Assembly: GCF_019931275.1 (NCBI RefSeq)
Contig: NZ_JAIOTY010000006.1
Location: 1-64,000 of the forward strand
From: Nitratidesulfovibrio sp. SRB-5
GTDB lineage: Bacteria; Desulfobacterota; Desulfovibrionia; Desulfovibrionales; Desulfovibrionaceae
Length of the DNA stretch: 64,000 nucleotides
Reading direction: 5' to 3'
This document shows positions 46,393 to 55,049 of the stretch, piece by piece. The notes beneath the pieces were generated by a model. That model was not told the origin of the DNA. It saw nothing but the letters and a program-made list of their open reading frames with translations, and made no database searches. The stretch's first letter is position 1, and every line of letters starts with the position of its first letter. The translations under genes and the position numbers were made by a program.

Positions 46393-46461
46393 CTGCTACT
46401 CCTGTTTACGCGATGCCGAACGGGTGCCAGGGGGCTGCCCGTGCGGTTTCGCACTGCCGGG

Positions 46462-47301
46462 TCAGCCGCCGAGGGCGGCGTCCTTCTGTACCCAGACGTT
46501 GACGCCCCCCGCCTTTACCTCACGCACCTGCTTCAGTTCTCCCCGACGGGCAAGGTCGTCGAGCACCTTACCCAGCCTGTCGAGGTTGCCGCGCCAGTCT
46601 TCCAGCGCGATGCTGAGCCGCAGGTCACTGTTTTCCAGATACAGTTCCACGCCCTTGCCGGGGCTGAGGCGCACCCACGAAACCAGGGCGATGTCCACGG
46701 GCAGCCTGGCCCGCTTCAGATCGCCGGTTATCTCGGGCAGCCGCTCCAGCGCGTCCTCCGCCCCTGCTTCTACTTCCAGCGTGGGCAGCGAGGTGAACCG
46801 GCCCGCCCCCACAGGGGCGATGATGTTGCCGTGTTCGTCAGCGTAGAGCAGCTCCGCGCCGCGCTGTACCCAGAACTTCGGTTCCCGTTCAGCGACTTTT
46901 ATCGCAAATCCGTCAGGAAGCAACCTTTTTACGGATACTTCCGTAATCCACGGATTGCGCAGCAGCCCGGACTCCATGTCCGCGATGTTCACCGCAAGAC
47001 TGTTCGTGCCGGGGGCAATGCCCGCCAACCCCAGGATTTCCTCCTGTCTTAACCTCAAATTGCCGGAGACTTCAATAGTTTTGACTGCAAAATATTCAGA
47101 TCTCGTCGTGTACCTGTAGATGTACAACAAGCCTACGCTTATACCGACAAGCAGCACGACAGAAAGAACCATGGTGAATATCCACTTGACGAAATGCAGC
47201 AGCCCGCGACCGGAACTAGTCGTGACCTTCTGAGGCTTCACGCTTTTCCTGCTGTACGCGTTCTTCACGCCTTTCTTTCCGCGTGACAACGCTATCGCCA
47301 T
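46462..47301 (-). CDS. ftsQ: Cell division protein FtsQ/DivIB
   Basis: 279-residue bitopic membrane protein of the divisome. A basic N-terminal tail is followed by a transmembrane helix (about residues 40-63), then the POTRA domain (AVKTIEVSGNLRLRQEEILGLAGI) and the FtsQ beta domain. The first half of the gene has visibly lower GC than its neighbours. The end of murB overlaps its start by 10 bases, showing translational coupling. Confidence 0.92.
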   Translation of the reverse strand: MAIALSRGKKGVKNAYSRKSVKPQKVTTSSGRGLLHFVKWIFTMVLSVVLLVGISVGLLYIYRYTTRSEYFAVKTIEVSGNLRLRQEEILGLAGIAPGTNSLAVNIADMESGLLRNPWITEVSVKRLLPDGFAIKVAEREPKFWVQRGAELLYADEHGNIIAPVGAGRFTSLPTLEVEAGAEDALERLPEITGDLKRARLPVDIALVSWVRLSPGKGVELYLENSDLRLSIALEDWRGNLDRLGKVLDDLARRGELKQVREVKAGGVNVWVQKDAALGG

Positions 47302-48212
47302 GACCAGACCTTCACTTCAAGCTCAAGGTCAACTCCAAAACGTTCACTCACGGCAACTTTTGCATACTGTAATAAACTGAAAGCATCTTTTGCAACGCCA
47401 TGGCCTTCATTGACCATGAAGTTCGCATGCATCGTGGAAAATGCCATATCCCCTATGCGGTACCCCTTAAGCCCTGCCGCGTCCAGCAACTTGCCAGCAG
47501 GGTTCAGTGGCGACGGATTGCGGAACACGCAACCCGCACTGTGGGACAGTACCGGTTGCGTCGCCTTCTTCTTCAGGTAGTTGCCGCGCATGGCGGCATG
47601 CACCACGGCGCTGTCGCACCGCGACAGCGCGAAGATGGCGGCGGTGACCAGATACCAGCCGCCCAGCGGCGCGCCAGCCTCGTCCAGCACCTCGAAATGC
47701 CGGTAACCGTACCGGAACCTGTCGCGGCCAAGCGTCACATGACCCAGCGCGGGCGAGAACACGGAAACGGCATGCAGCGCAGCGCCGCACTCGCATCCGT
47801 AGGATCCGGCGTTCATGGCCACCGCGCCGCCCACGGCGCCGGGTATGCCCGCCAGCCCCTCCATGCCGCACAGCCCCCACGCGGACAGGCGCGACACAAG
47901 GCGCGGCAGCCGTTGCGCCGCACCCACGCGCACCAGCACGCGACCGTCTTCCGTTTCACCGGTCACTTCCGGAGCGGTATCGAAGGGGCCGCCGCTGTCC
48001 AGCGCCACCACCACCACGGGCAGTTCGCCGTCATCGGCAAGGATGTTGCTGCCGCAGCCCAGCATGCGCGGCTCTCCGCCAAGGCGGGCCAGCGCACCGG
48101 GCAGCTCGTCCAGATCCCGCGGCCCTGCCGCGCGCACCTCCGCCAACGCCCTGCCGCCAAGGCGGAGCGTGGTGCGGTGCGCAAGCACGGGGCCGTCGAG
48201 AACCTTGAGCAT
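47292..48212 (-). CDS. murB: UDP-N-acetylenolpyruvoylglucosamine reductase MurB
   Basis: 306-residue FAD enzyme making UDP-MurNAc in peptidoglycan synthesis. Visible landmarks are TTLRLGGRALA and GCGSNILADD (FAD binding), GLAGIPGAVGGAVAMNAGSYG, and the C-terminal SAGCVFRNPS with the catalytic Ser. It lacks the extra loop of type I enzymes (type II-like length). It starts one base after murC ends and its stop overlaps ftsQ. The 3' end is less GC-rich than the rest. Confidence 0.95.
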   Translation of the reverse strand: MLKVLDGPVLAHRTTLRLGGRALAEVRAAGPRDLDELPGALARLGGEPRMLGCGSNILADDGELPVVVVALDSGGPFDTAPEVTGETEDGRVLVRVGAAQRLPRLVSRLSAWGLCGMEGLAGIPGAVGGAVAMNAGSYGCECGAALHAVSVFSPALGHVTLGRDRFRYGYRHFEVLDEAGAPLGGWYLVTAAIFALSRCDSAVVHAAMRGNYLKKKATQPVLSHSAGCVFRNPSPLNPAGKLLDAAGLKGYRIGDMAFSTMHANFMVNEGHGVAKDAFSLLQYAKVAVSERFGVDLELEVKVWSWR

Positions 48213-48213
48213 G

Positions 48214-49581
48214 CTATTCCCTTTCCAGGTAGCGGGGGCCGATGGTGGTCACGTTGCCGGCGCCCAGCGTCAGCAGCAGATCGCCGGGTTGCAGCACTTC
48301 CGGCAGCGCCGCCAGCACGGAATCGAAATCCTGGTGGTAGGTCACGTCGGTTTTGGAAACTTGGCGGATGCCCTGGGCAAGGCTTTGCCCGCTCACGCCG
48401 GGGATGGGCTTTTCCGACGCGGGGTAGATTTCCGTCAGCAGCAGCTTGTCCACCCCGTCGAACACCTTGCAGAATTCCCCGAACAGGGCCTGGGTGCGGC
48501 TGAACCGGTGCGGCTGGAACACCACCACCAGCCGCCGGTGCGGAAAGCACTGGCGCGCCGTGGCAAGCGTTGCCGCGATTTCCGCCGGGTGGTGGCCGTA
48601 GTCGTCCACCACCAGCACGCCGTCGCGTTCGCCCTTGCGTTCGAAGCGCCGCCCCACCCCGCCGAACTTGGCAAGGCCCGCCACGATCTTCTCGGGCGCG
48701 ATGTCGCATTCCAGAGCCACGCCGATGGCGGCCAGGGCGTTCAGGATGTTGTGGCGGCCCGGCTGGACCAGGCGCACCTGGCCTATGTCGTCGCCGTTGA
48801 CGATGACGTTGAACAGGCTGGTATCCGCGCAGGCCAGCACTTCTGCCCGGATGGCGTTGCCCTCGCCGAAGCCGTAGGTGACCACCGGGCGCTTCACGCG
48901 GGGCAGCAGACGGCGCACGCCGGGGTCGTCGCCGCAGACCACGTTCATGCCGTAGAACGGCACCTTGTTCATGAAATCCACGAAGGCGTCGTCGATGGCC
49001 TGCTGCGAGGGGTAGTGGTCCATGTGGTCCATGTCCACGTTGGTGACCACGGTGACGATGGGGAACAGGCACAGGAACGAGCCGTCCGATTCGTCCGCCT
49101 CGGCGATCAGGTAGGCGCCGTCACCCAGGCGCGCGTTGGCGCCGTAAGCGTTCAGCCGCCCGCCGATGATTACCGTGGGGTCGGTGCCCGCCTCGTCGAA
49201 GATGGCCGCAGCCAGCGAGGTGGTGGTGGTCTTGCCGTGCGTGCCCGCGATGGCGATGCCCGTGCGCAGGCGCATCAGCTCCGCCAGCATCTCGGCGCGC
49301 GGAATGATGGGGATGCCCCGCTTGCGCGCCGCCGCCACCTCGGGGTTCTCGTCGCCGATGGCCGTGGACTTCACCAGCACCTGCGCGTCGGTCAGATTGC
49401 CCTCGCCGTGGCCGATGTAGATCTCGGCGCCCAGCTTGCGCAGGCGGCGCACCACCGTGCCGTCGGACATGTCCGAACCGCACACCTCGTAGCCCAGGTT
49501 CAGCAGCACCTCGGCAATGCCGCTCATGCCCGAGCCGCCGATGCCGACCATGTGTATTTTTTTTATCTTATTGTTATTCAT
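48214..49581 (-). CDS. murC: UDP-N-acetylmuramate-L-alanine ligase MurC
   Basis: 455-residue ATP-dependent ligase adding L-Ala to UDP-MurNAc. It begins with [29 protein letters not shown], and has the ATP-binding [18 protein letters not shown]. The central region and the C-terminal [18 protein letters not shown] match the Mur ligase family. The AT-rich start region KKIHMVG follows an AT-rich intergenic stretch carrying the 21-bp inverted repeat. Confidence 0.97.
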   Translation of the reverse strand: MNNNKIKKIHMVGIGGSGMSGIAEVLLNLGYEVCGSDMSDGTVVRRLRKLGAEIYIGHGEGNLTDAQVLVKSTAIGDENPEVAAARKRGIPIIPRAEMLAELMRLRTGIAIAGTHGKTTTTSLAAAIFDEAGTDPTVIIGGRLNAYGANARLGDGAYLIAEADESDGSFLCLFPIVTVVTNVDMDHMDHYPSQQAIDDAFVDFMNKVPFYGMNVVCGDDPGVRRLLPRVKRPVVTYGFGEGNAIRAEVLACADTSLFNVIVNGDDIGQVRLVQPGRHNILNALAAIGVALECDIAPEKIVAGLAKFGGVGRRFERKGERDGVLVVDDYGHHPAEIAATLATARQCFPHRRLVVVFQPHRFSRTQALFGEFCKVFDGVDKLLLTEIYPASEKPIPGVSGQSLAQGIRQVSKTDVTYHQDFDSVLAALPEVLQPGDLLLTLGAGNVTTIGPRYLERE

Positions 49582-49898
49582 AGCTTTTACTTCGCATTTC
49601 TCTGTATTGCTGTCGCTGGTGGAGGCAGGTTCTGTTTTTTTACGCCTCCGTCGGGCAAGGACGGCAGCCGTTAGACGAGCCTTCGAGTCTTACGGATGGC
49701 GATCGCAACGCGGCTTCGCCCCCTGCACCCCCATTTCAGTGGGGCTGTCTTACGTTGTTCTCTGCTGCATCACTGATGCGTGGTGCGCACCAAACAAAAT
49801 ACTTTTTCATAACGGGGGTGCAGGGGGCGAAGCCCCTTGCCCGCCGGAGGCAAACAAAAAATCTCAGCTCCCGCCGGAATCACACAAATAAATCCAAC
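49582..49898. other. Spacer between murG and murC with lower GC
   Basis: The only long spacer inside the otherwise compact 3' half of the cluster. It is less GC-rich than the surroundings and consists largely of an inverted-repeat element (49712-49834). No ORF with a ribosome-binding site. Confidence 0.7.
49712..49834. repeat. Inverted-repeat element between murC and murG
   Basis: Two perfectly complementary 21-base arms (49712-49732 and 49814-49834), opening GGCTTCGCC and ending GGCGAAGCC, flank 81 bases of AT-richer sequence. The form resembles dispersed REP/MITE-type elements. Only one copy occurs in this window, so dispersal cannot be shown here. Confidence 0.75.
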
Positions 49899-51044
49899 TT
49901 ACTTCCCGCGCCCCGCGAGAATCGCTTCCATGCCGTCCACCACGGCGGCGGCGGCCTGCGGCCTGCCCATGGCGCGGGCGGCGCGGCCCATGTCGGCCAG
50001 GCGCTCGCGGTCGGCCAGCAGTTCCACCAGCACGCGGTCCAATGACACGGGCGCCACGGCGGGCCTGCCGTCAGCACCGGGGGCAACGTCCTTCTGCTCC
50101 ACCACCAGCGCGGCCCCGGCGTCGGCAACGTGCCGGGCGTTGTGCAACTGGTGGTTGTGGGTGGCGAAGGGAAACGGCACCAGCACCGAAGGCTTGCCCG
50201 CCACGGCCAGCTCGGCCACGGAGGTGGCCCCGGCACGGCACAGCACAAGGTCTGCCCAGGTGTAGGCGCTGGCCACGTCGTCGATGAACGCCTCGACGCG
50301 GGCCTCGGAAATTCCGGCCTGCTTGTAGCCCGCGCGCACCCGCTCCCAGTCGGCCACGCCGGTCTGGTGCCACAGTTCCACCCCGGCATCGCGCAGGGCG
50401 GGCAGCGCGGCCACCACGGCCTCGTTGATGGCCCGTGCGCCAAGGCTGCCGCCCATAACCAACAGGCGACGCGAATGGGCGGAACGCGAAACGCCGCCCT
50501 TCTCCGCCGCGTCGGCGGCGCCAGCGGCGCCCGCCGCGACGATGGCCGCGCGCACCGGGTTGCCGGTGGGCACACAACGCCGCGCGGGGAACACCCCTGT
50601 GGTATCCGGCAGGGACAGGAACACCCGCTGCACCACGTGGCCCAGCAGGCGGTTGGTCAGCCCGGGAATGGCATTCTGCTCGTGGATGGCGGCGGGCCTG
50701 CCGCACAGCCGGGCGGCCAGCACGCCAGCAAAGGCGGCATAACCGCCGAAGCCCACGGCGATGTCCGGGTCGAACCGGCGCACCACGGAAACAGCGCGCC
50801 ACACGCCAAGGCCCATGGCCCCGGCGGCGGCCAGCGCGCGCAGGCCGCGTCCCATCACCCCGCGCACCGGCAGGCCCACGTACTCAAGCCCGGCGCGGGC
50901 CGCAAGGTCGGCTTCCGGCCCGTACTGTCCGCCCAGGAACAGGATGCGGGCCTTGGGATAGCGGCGGGTGATCTCCTCTGCCACGGCCAACGCCGGGAAG
51001 ATGTGCCCCCCGGTTCCGCCAGTGGTGAGGATGACGCGGCGCAT
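49899..51044 (-). CDS. murG: MurG, lipid II-forming GlcNAc transferase
   Basis: 381-residue GT-B enzyme at the inner face of the membrane. ILTTGGTGGHIFPALAVAEEI (first glycine loop), VGFGGYAAFAGVLAARLCG, EQNAIPGLTN and the C-terminal CRAGATSVAELAVAGKPSVLVPFP (UDP-GlcNAc pocket) are all diagnostic. The start at 51044 follows GGAGGAAA. An Ala-rich insertion lies near residue 185. Confidence 0.97.
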   Translation of the reverse strand: MRRVILTTGGTGGHIFPALAVAEEITRRYPKARILFLGGQYGPEADLAARAGLEYVGLPVRGVMGRGLRALAAAGAMGLGVWRAVSVVRRFDPDIAVGFGGYAAFAGVLAARLCGRPAAIHEQNAIPGLTNRLLGHVVQRVFLSLPDTTGVFPARRCVPTGNPVRAAIVAAGAAGAADAAEKGGVSRSAHSRRLLVMGGSLGARAINEAVVAALPALRDAGVELWHQTGVADWERVRAGYKQAGISEARVEAFIDDVASAYTWADLVLCRAGATSVAELAVAGKPSVLVPFPFATHNHQLHNARHVADAGAALVVEQKDVAPGADGRPAVAPVSLDRVLVELLADRERLADMGRAARAMGRPQAAAAVVDGMEAILAGRGK

Positions 51045-51096
51045 GGTGTTTCCTCCGGTATCTTGAACGGTGGCGAAAACGTGCGAAGGCACGCCG

Positions 51097-52281
51097 TCAG
51101 CGTGCCGTCCGCGAATAGTTCAGCAACAGCCCCACGCAGGTCAGGGTGGTCAGCAGGCTGCTGCCCCCGTAGCTCAGGAAGGGCATGGGCACGCCCTTGG
51201 GAGGCGCCACGCCCATGACCACCGCCATGTTCAGCACGGCGCCCAGCAGCAGCACCAGGGTCACCCCGAAGGCGGTGAACCGGTCGCGCAGGTCTTCCTG
51301 CCGGGCGGCGATGCGAAAGCTGCGCCAGAACAGCATGCCCATCAGCACGAAGACCAGCGACATGCCGATGAAGCCCAGTTCCTCGCCCAGCACGGCGATG
51401 ATGAAGTCGTTGTGCGCTTCCGGCAGGTAGAACAGCTTCTGGCGGCTGGCGCCTATGCCCACGCCGGTGATGCCGCCCGACCCCAGCGCGAACAGCGACT
51501 GCACCAGCTGGTAGCCGGAATCCTGCGCATCGGCGAAGGGATCGAGAAAGGCGGTGAACCGGCGGAAACGGTACGGCGAATGCACCACCAGCATGACGGC
51601 CCCGGCCACCGCCGCAGCGCCGGACACGGCCAGGTAGAAGAACCGCGTGCCGCCCACCAGGCACATGAAGAACAGGATCATGGCCAGCACCGCCGCCCCG
51701 CCGAAGTCGGGCTGGCGCAGCAGCAGCGCGCAGAACACGCCCGTCACCGCGAAGGGCGGTATGACCCCCCGGCTGAAGGTCTTGATGATGTCCTGCTTGG
51801 TGCTCATGAAGTAGGCCAGGTACAGGGCCAGGGCGATCTTGGTGAACTCCATGGGCTGCACGGCCACCGGCCCCACCTGGATCCACCGGCGCGCGCCGTT
51901 GACCTTGTTGCCCAGCGGGGTCAGCACCAGGATGAGCATGATCAGCACCCCGAACAGAATGGGGTATTGCAGGCGGTACAGCAGGTTGCGCGGCATCAGC
52001 GCCGCGGTGAACATGGCCACGCCGCCCACGCAGGCAAAGATCAGCTGGCGCTTGAAAAAGTAGTACTTGTCCGCGTTGAAGCGCTCGGCCACGATGCCGC
52101 TGGCGGACAGCACCATCAGCAGGCCGATGCCCAGCAGGGTCAGCGCGATGGCGAACAGCCACCAGTCCACGCCGTTCTGCGGGCCGTGGTCGCCGTGGGC
52201 AATGCCGCCGAAGCTGCCGCCGTGCCGCAGGTCCGCCAGTGCGGCGGAAGGATGGGCATCCGCTTGCGCGCCGAACCTCAT
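51097..52281 (-). CDS. ftsW: Peptidoglycan glycosyltransferase FtsW
   Basis: 394-residue SEDS-family integral membrane protein polymerising lipid II at the septum. The 40-residue N-terminal extension is polar and His/Gly-rich. Ten predicted helices follow. The conserved QPMEFTKIALALYLA, RQPDFGGAAVL, PEAHNDFIIAVLGEELGF and FLSYGGSSL motifs are visible. Coupled to murD by ATGA. Confidence 0.95.
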   Translation of the reverse strand: MRFGAQADAHPSAALADLRHGGSFGGIAHGDHGPQNGVDWWLFAIALTLLGIGLLMVLSASGIVAERFNADKYYFFKRQLIFACVGGVAMFTAALMPRNLLYRLQYPILFGVLIMLILVLTPLGNKVNGARRWIQVGPVAVQPMEFTKIALALYLAYFMSTKQDIIKTFSRGVIPPFAVTGVFCALLLRQPDFGGAAVLAMILFFMCLVGGTRFFYLAVSGAAAVAGAVMLVVHSPYRFRRFTAFLDPFADAQDSGYQLVQSLFALGSGGITGVGIGASRQKLFYLPEAHNDFIIAVLGEELGFIGMSLVFVLMGMLFWRSFRIAARQEDLRDRFTAFGVTLVLLLGAVLNMAVVMGVAPPKGVPMPFLSYGGSSLLTTLTCVGLLLNYSRTAR

Positions 52282-53615
52282 GGCAGGGCCTCCACCGCGC
52301 GGCGGAAGGCGTGGCCGCGCTCCTTGTAGTTGGCGAAAAGGTCGAAACTGGAGGTGGCCGGGGCCATCACCACGGCGTCACCCGGCCTTGCCAGCGCGGC
52401 GGCCTCGGCTACGGCGGGTTCCAGCGCGGGATGCCAGGACATGGGAAAATCGCCCTGCCCCATCCAGGCCCCCTCGAAATGTTCGCGGCTGGCGCCAAAC
52501 CCCACCACGGCCCGCACCCGCCCGCACAGCAGCGGCAGCAGGGACGCAAGGTCGCCCCCCTTGAACTTGCCGCCCACCATCAGCACCACGGGCCGGTCAA
52601 AGGCTTGCAGGGCCACGCGCAGGGCTTCCACCGTGGTGCACTTGGAATCATTCACCCACAGCACGCCGTTGCGTTCGGCCACTGCCTCCAGCCGGTGCTC
52701 CATGGGGGCGAAGTCCGCCACGGCCTTTTCCGCCGCCTCCGGCGTCACGCCGAACTCGCGGCAGGCCTGCCACGCGGCCTCGATGTTGGCCTGGTTGTGC
52801 CCGCCCAGCAGGCTGGTGCGCGGAAAGCGCCGGGCCGCCGCGTCGAAGAACAGCGTGCGGGGCTTCAGGTCACGCGCGGCAACAAGGTCGCGCACTCCCT
52901 GGCCGAAGATGGCCAGGTCACCTTCCTCCATGCAGCGGAACAGCCGGAACTTGGCGTCGATGTATTCCGCCATGTCGGCGTGGTAATCGAGGTGGTTCTC
53001 GCTGATGTTCAGCAGCATGGCCACGCGCGGGCGAAAGGTGGTGCAGGCCTGCAACTGGAAGCTGGAAATCTCGATGACCAGCACGTCGGCCCTGCCCTGC
53101 CCGTCCGCCCCACCATGCGCTACGGACAACACGTACTCGCTGAGGGGGGTGCCGATGTTGCCGCCGAGGAACACGGAAAGCCCCTGCGCGCGCAGCATGG
53201 CGGCGCACAGCGAAACCGTGGTGGTCTTGCCGCTGGTTCCGGTGACGGCCAGTACCGGCTCGCCGTCCAGTTGCCGCCAGGCAAGCTCCATTTCGGCCAT
53301 GATTTCCGGAGCGTCCGGCCCCTGCGGCAACAGCGGGCGCAGCTTCGCCACGGCCATGCCGGGGCTGGGCACCACGGCCCGGGCGCCTTCGAACTGTGTC
53401 GGCACATGGTCGCCGGTGGCGATTTCCACCCCGGCTTCGGCGGCCCAGCGCACGAAGTCGGCGGGCACCCCGTCGGCGTTGCGTTCCAGCAGGCGCACGC
53501 GCGCCCCCATGCGGTGCAGCAGCCGCGCGGCAGCCATGCCGGAGCGGCCCGCGCCCACGACCACCACAAGGTCGCCCTTGCCGATGGTTTGCGCCGTGTG
53601 CTTGTCGCAGGTCAT
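52278..53615 (-). CDS. murD: UDP-N-acetylmuramoylalanine-D-glutamate ligase MurD
   Basis: 445-residue Mur ligase adding D-Glu. The NAD-fold-like opening VVVVGAGRSGMAAARLLHRMG, the P-loop VTGTSGKTTTVSLCAAML, and NISENHLDYH mark the family; NDSKCTT precedes the C-terminal domain. The start has AAGGA nine bases upstream. The gap to mraY (167 bases) holds a hairpin and no gene. Confidence 0.96.
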   Translation of the reverse strand: MTCDKHTAQTIGKGDLVVVVGAGRSGMAAARLLHRMGARVRLLERNADGVPADFVRWAAEAGVEIATGDHVPTQFEGARAVVPSPGMAVAKLRPLLPQGPDAPEIMAEMELAWRQLDGEPVLAVTGTSGKTTTVSLCAAMLRAQGLSVFLGGNIGTPLSEYVLSVAHGGADGQGRADVLVIEISSFQLQACTTFRPRVAMLLNISENHLDYHADMAEYIDAKFRLFRCMEEGDLAIFGQGVRDLVAARDLKPRTLFFDAAARRFPRTSLLGGHNQANIEAAWQACREFGVTPEAAEKAVADFAPMEHRLEAVAERNGVLWVNDSKCTTVEALRVALQAFDRPVVLMVGGKFKGGDLASLLPLLCGRVRAVVGFGASREHFEGAWMGQGDFPMSWHPALEPAVAEAAALARPGDAVVMAPATSSFDLFANYKERGHAFRRAVEALP

Positions 53616-53782
53616 TGCCGTATCCTTCCGTCCTCAGGGCGCTGCTTCCGAAGCAGGATTTTCGTTCGCTGGCAAGGAAAACAAGCCCGCCATGAGGGAG
53701 TATACTCTTATGGTATTCGACCGTAATGGCTGGCGCAGTTTGACGCCGCCAGCGGACGAAAAGACAATTCGGAGCCAGCGTC

Positions 53783-54859
53783 CTAGCGCAACTTCAGGAC
53801 AGACAGCGCCATCAGGCCAAGCAGCGCCGACATGATCCAGAACCTGATGATGATCTTCGACTCGGGAATGCCCTGCAATTCGAAGTGGTGATGCAGCGGG
53901 GCCATGCGAAAGATGCGCTTGCCCCCCGTGAACTTGAAGTAGCCCACCTGCAGGATCACCGACAGGGTTTCCACCACGAACAGCCCGCCCACGACGAGCA
54001 GCAACAGTTCCTGCTTGCACAGCACGGCCAGGAAGCCCAGCGCGCCACCAAGGGCCAGCGAGCCCACGTCGCCCATGAACACCTGGGCCGGGTAGGCGTT
54101 GAACCACAGAAAGCCCAGGCTTGCGCCCACCAGCGCCCCGCAGAACACGGTGACCTCGCCCACGCCGGGCACGTTGGGCACTTGCAGGTAGTTGGCCATC
54201 TGCACGTTGCCCGCCACGTAGATGAACACGGCAAAGACCATGCCCGCGATGATGGTGGGGCCGATGGCCAGGCCGTCCAGCCCGTCGGTAAGGTTCACCC
54301 CGTTGGAAGAACCCACCATCACCGTCACGGCGAAGGGGATGTACAGCCAGCCGAGATCGGGCGCGAGGCCCTTGAAGAACGGAAAGGCCAGCCGGGTGGA
54401 GTACACCGGCTCGCTGACCACCATGTACATGGCCACGGCCGCCACAATCACCTGCCCAAGAAACTTGGCGCGGGCGGACAGCCCCTTGTTGTTGCGGCGG
54501 CGGATCTTGATGTAGTCGTCCAGAAAGCCCACCAGGCCGAAGCCCAGAAAGATGAGCATGGTCAGCCAGACGTACTTGTTGGTCAGGTCTGCCCACAGCA
54601 GCACGCTGCACGTCAGGCAGAAGGCGATGAGCAGGCCGCCCATGGTGGGGGTGCCCGCCTTCTGCATGTGGCAGGTGACGTCCTCGTGGATGTGCTGGCC
54701 GCACTTGATGCGTTGCAGCCACGCGATGAAGCGCGGCCCCATGAGGATGGACAGCAGCAGCGCCGTCAGCAACGCCCACACCGACCGGAAGGTGATGTAG
54801 CGGAAGACGTTGAGGACCGTGAATTCGGAACTGAGGGGATACAGCAGGTTATACAGCAT
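53783..54859 (-). CDS. mraY: Phospho-MurNAc-pentapeptide translocase MraY
   Basis: 358-residue ten-helix membrane enzyme that makes lipid I from UDP-MurNAc-pentapeptide. Markers: [12 protein letters not shown], the catalytic [22 protein letters not shown] (Asp pair), [29 protein letters not shown] and [10 protein letters not shown]. The initiation codon is overlapped by the stop of the 66-codon ORF upstream, which now occupies the place of murF. Confidence 0.97.
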   Translation of the reverse strand: MLYNLLYPLSSEFTVLNVFRYITFRSVWALLTALLLSILMGPRFIAWLQRIKCGQHIHEDVTCHMQKAGTPTMGGLLIAFCLTCSVLLWADLTNKYVWLTMLIFLGFGLVGFLDDYIKIRRRNNKGLSARAKFLGQVIVAAVAMYMVVSEPVYSTRLAFPFFKGLAPDLGWLYIPFAVTVMVGSSNGVNLTDGLDGLAIGPTIIAGMVFAVFIYVAGNVQMANYLQVPNVPGVGEVTVFCGALVGASLGFLWFNAYPAQVFMGDVGSLALGGALGFLAVLCKQELLLLVVGGLFVVETLSVILQVGYFKFTGGKRIFRMAPLHHHFELQGIPESKIIIRFWIMSALLGLMALSVLKLR

Positions 54860-55049
54860 GGCGCCCCCCGGTGGCGGACCCGTTCAGGTGCCCTTCCGGC
54901 TGTACGGCCTTGCGCGCGCCCGACGAAACGTGGCAGCGCGCGCCCAGGCAGGCGCGACGGCAGAGCCCGGTGCGGGCGGAAAGGCCGGATACGCCTGCCA
55001 CATGGGACACGGCGCGGCCCCGCGCTGCTTGGCGCGTGGCTGTGAACAT
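54849..55049 (-). CDS. 66-residue ORF in the place of murF; possible deletion scar
   Basis: A 66-codon ORF whose ATG overlaps the murE stop (TGATG) and whose TAA overlaps the mraY start by 11 bases. The product is Arg/Ala/Gly-rich (opening [14 protein letters not shown], ending GGRHAV) with no MurF motif: no ATP P-loop GTxGKTTT. Double overlap suggests it is translated and that it once was, or replaces, a longer gene in the murE-murF-mraY order; an in-frame internal deletion of murF is the simplest story. Codon use is less typical than that of the neighbours. Confidence 0.4.
   Translation of the reverse strand: MFTATRQAARGRAVSHVAGVSGLSARTGLCRRACLGARCHVSSGARKAVQPEGHLNGSATGGRHAV

Noticed and set aside
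53634-53692. 19-codon ORF on the minus strand before murD
   Set aside because: It starts with ATG but has no ribosome-binding site and ends just before the murD leader; most likely noncoding.
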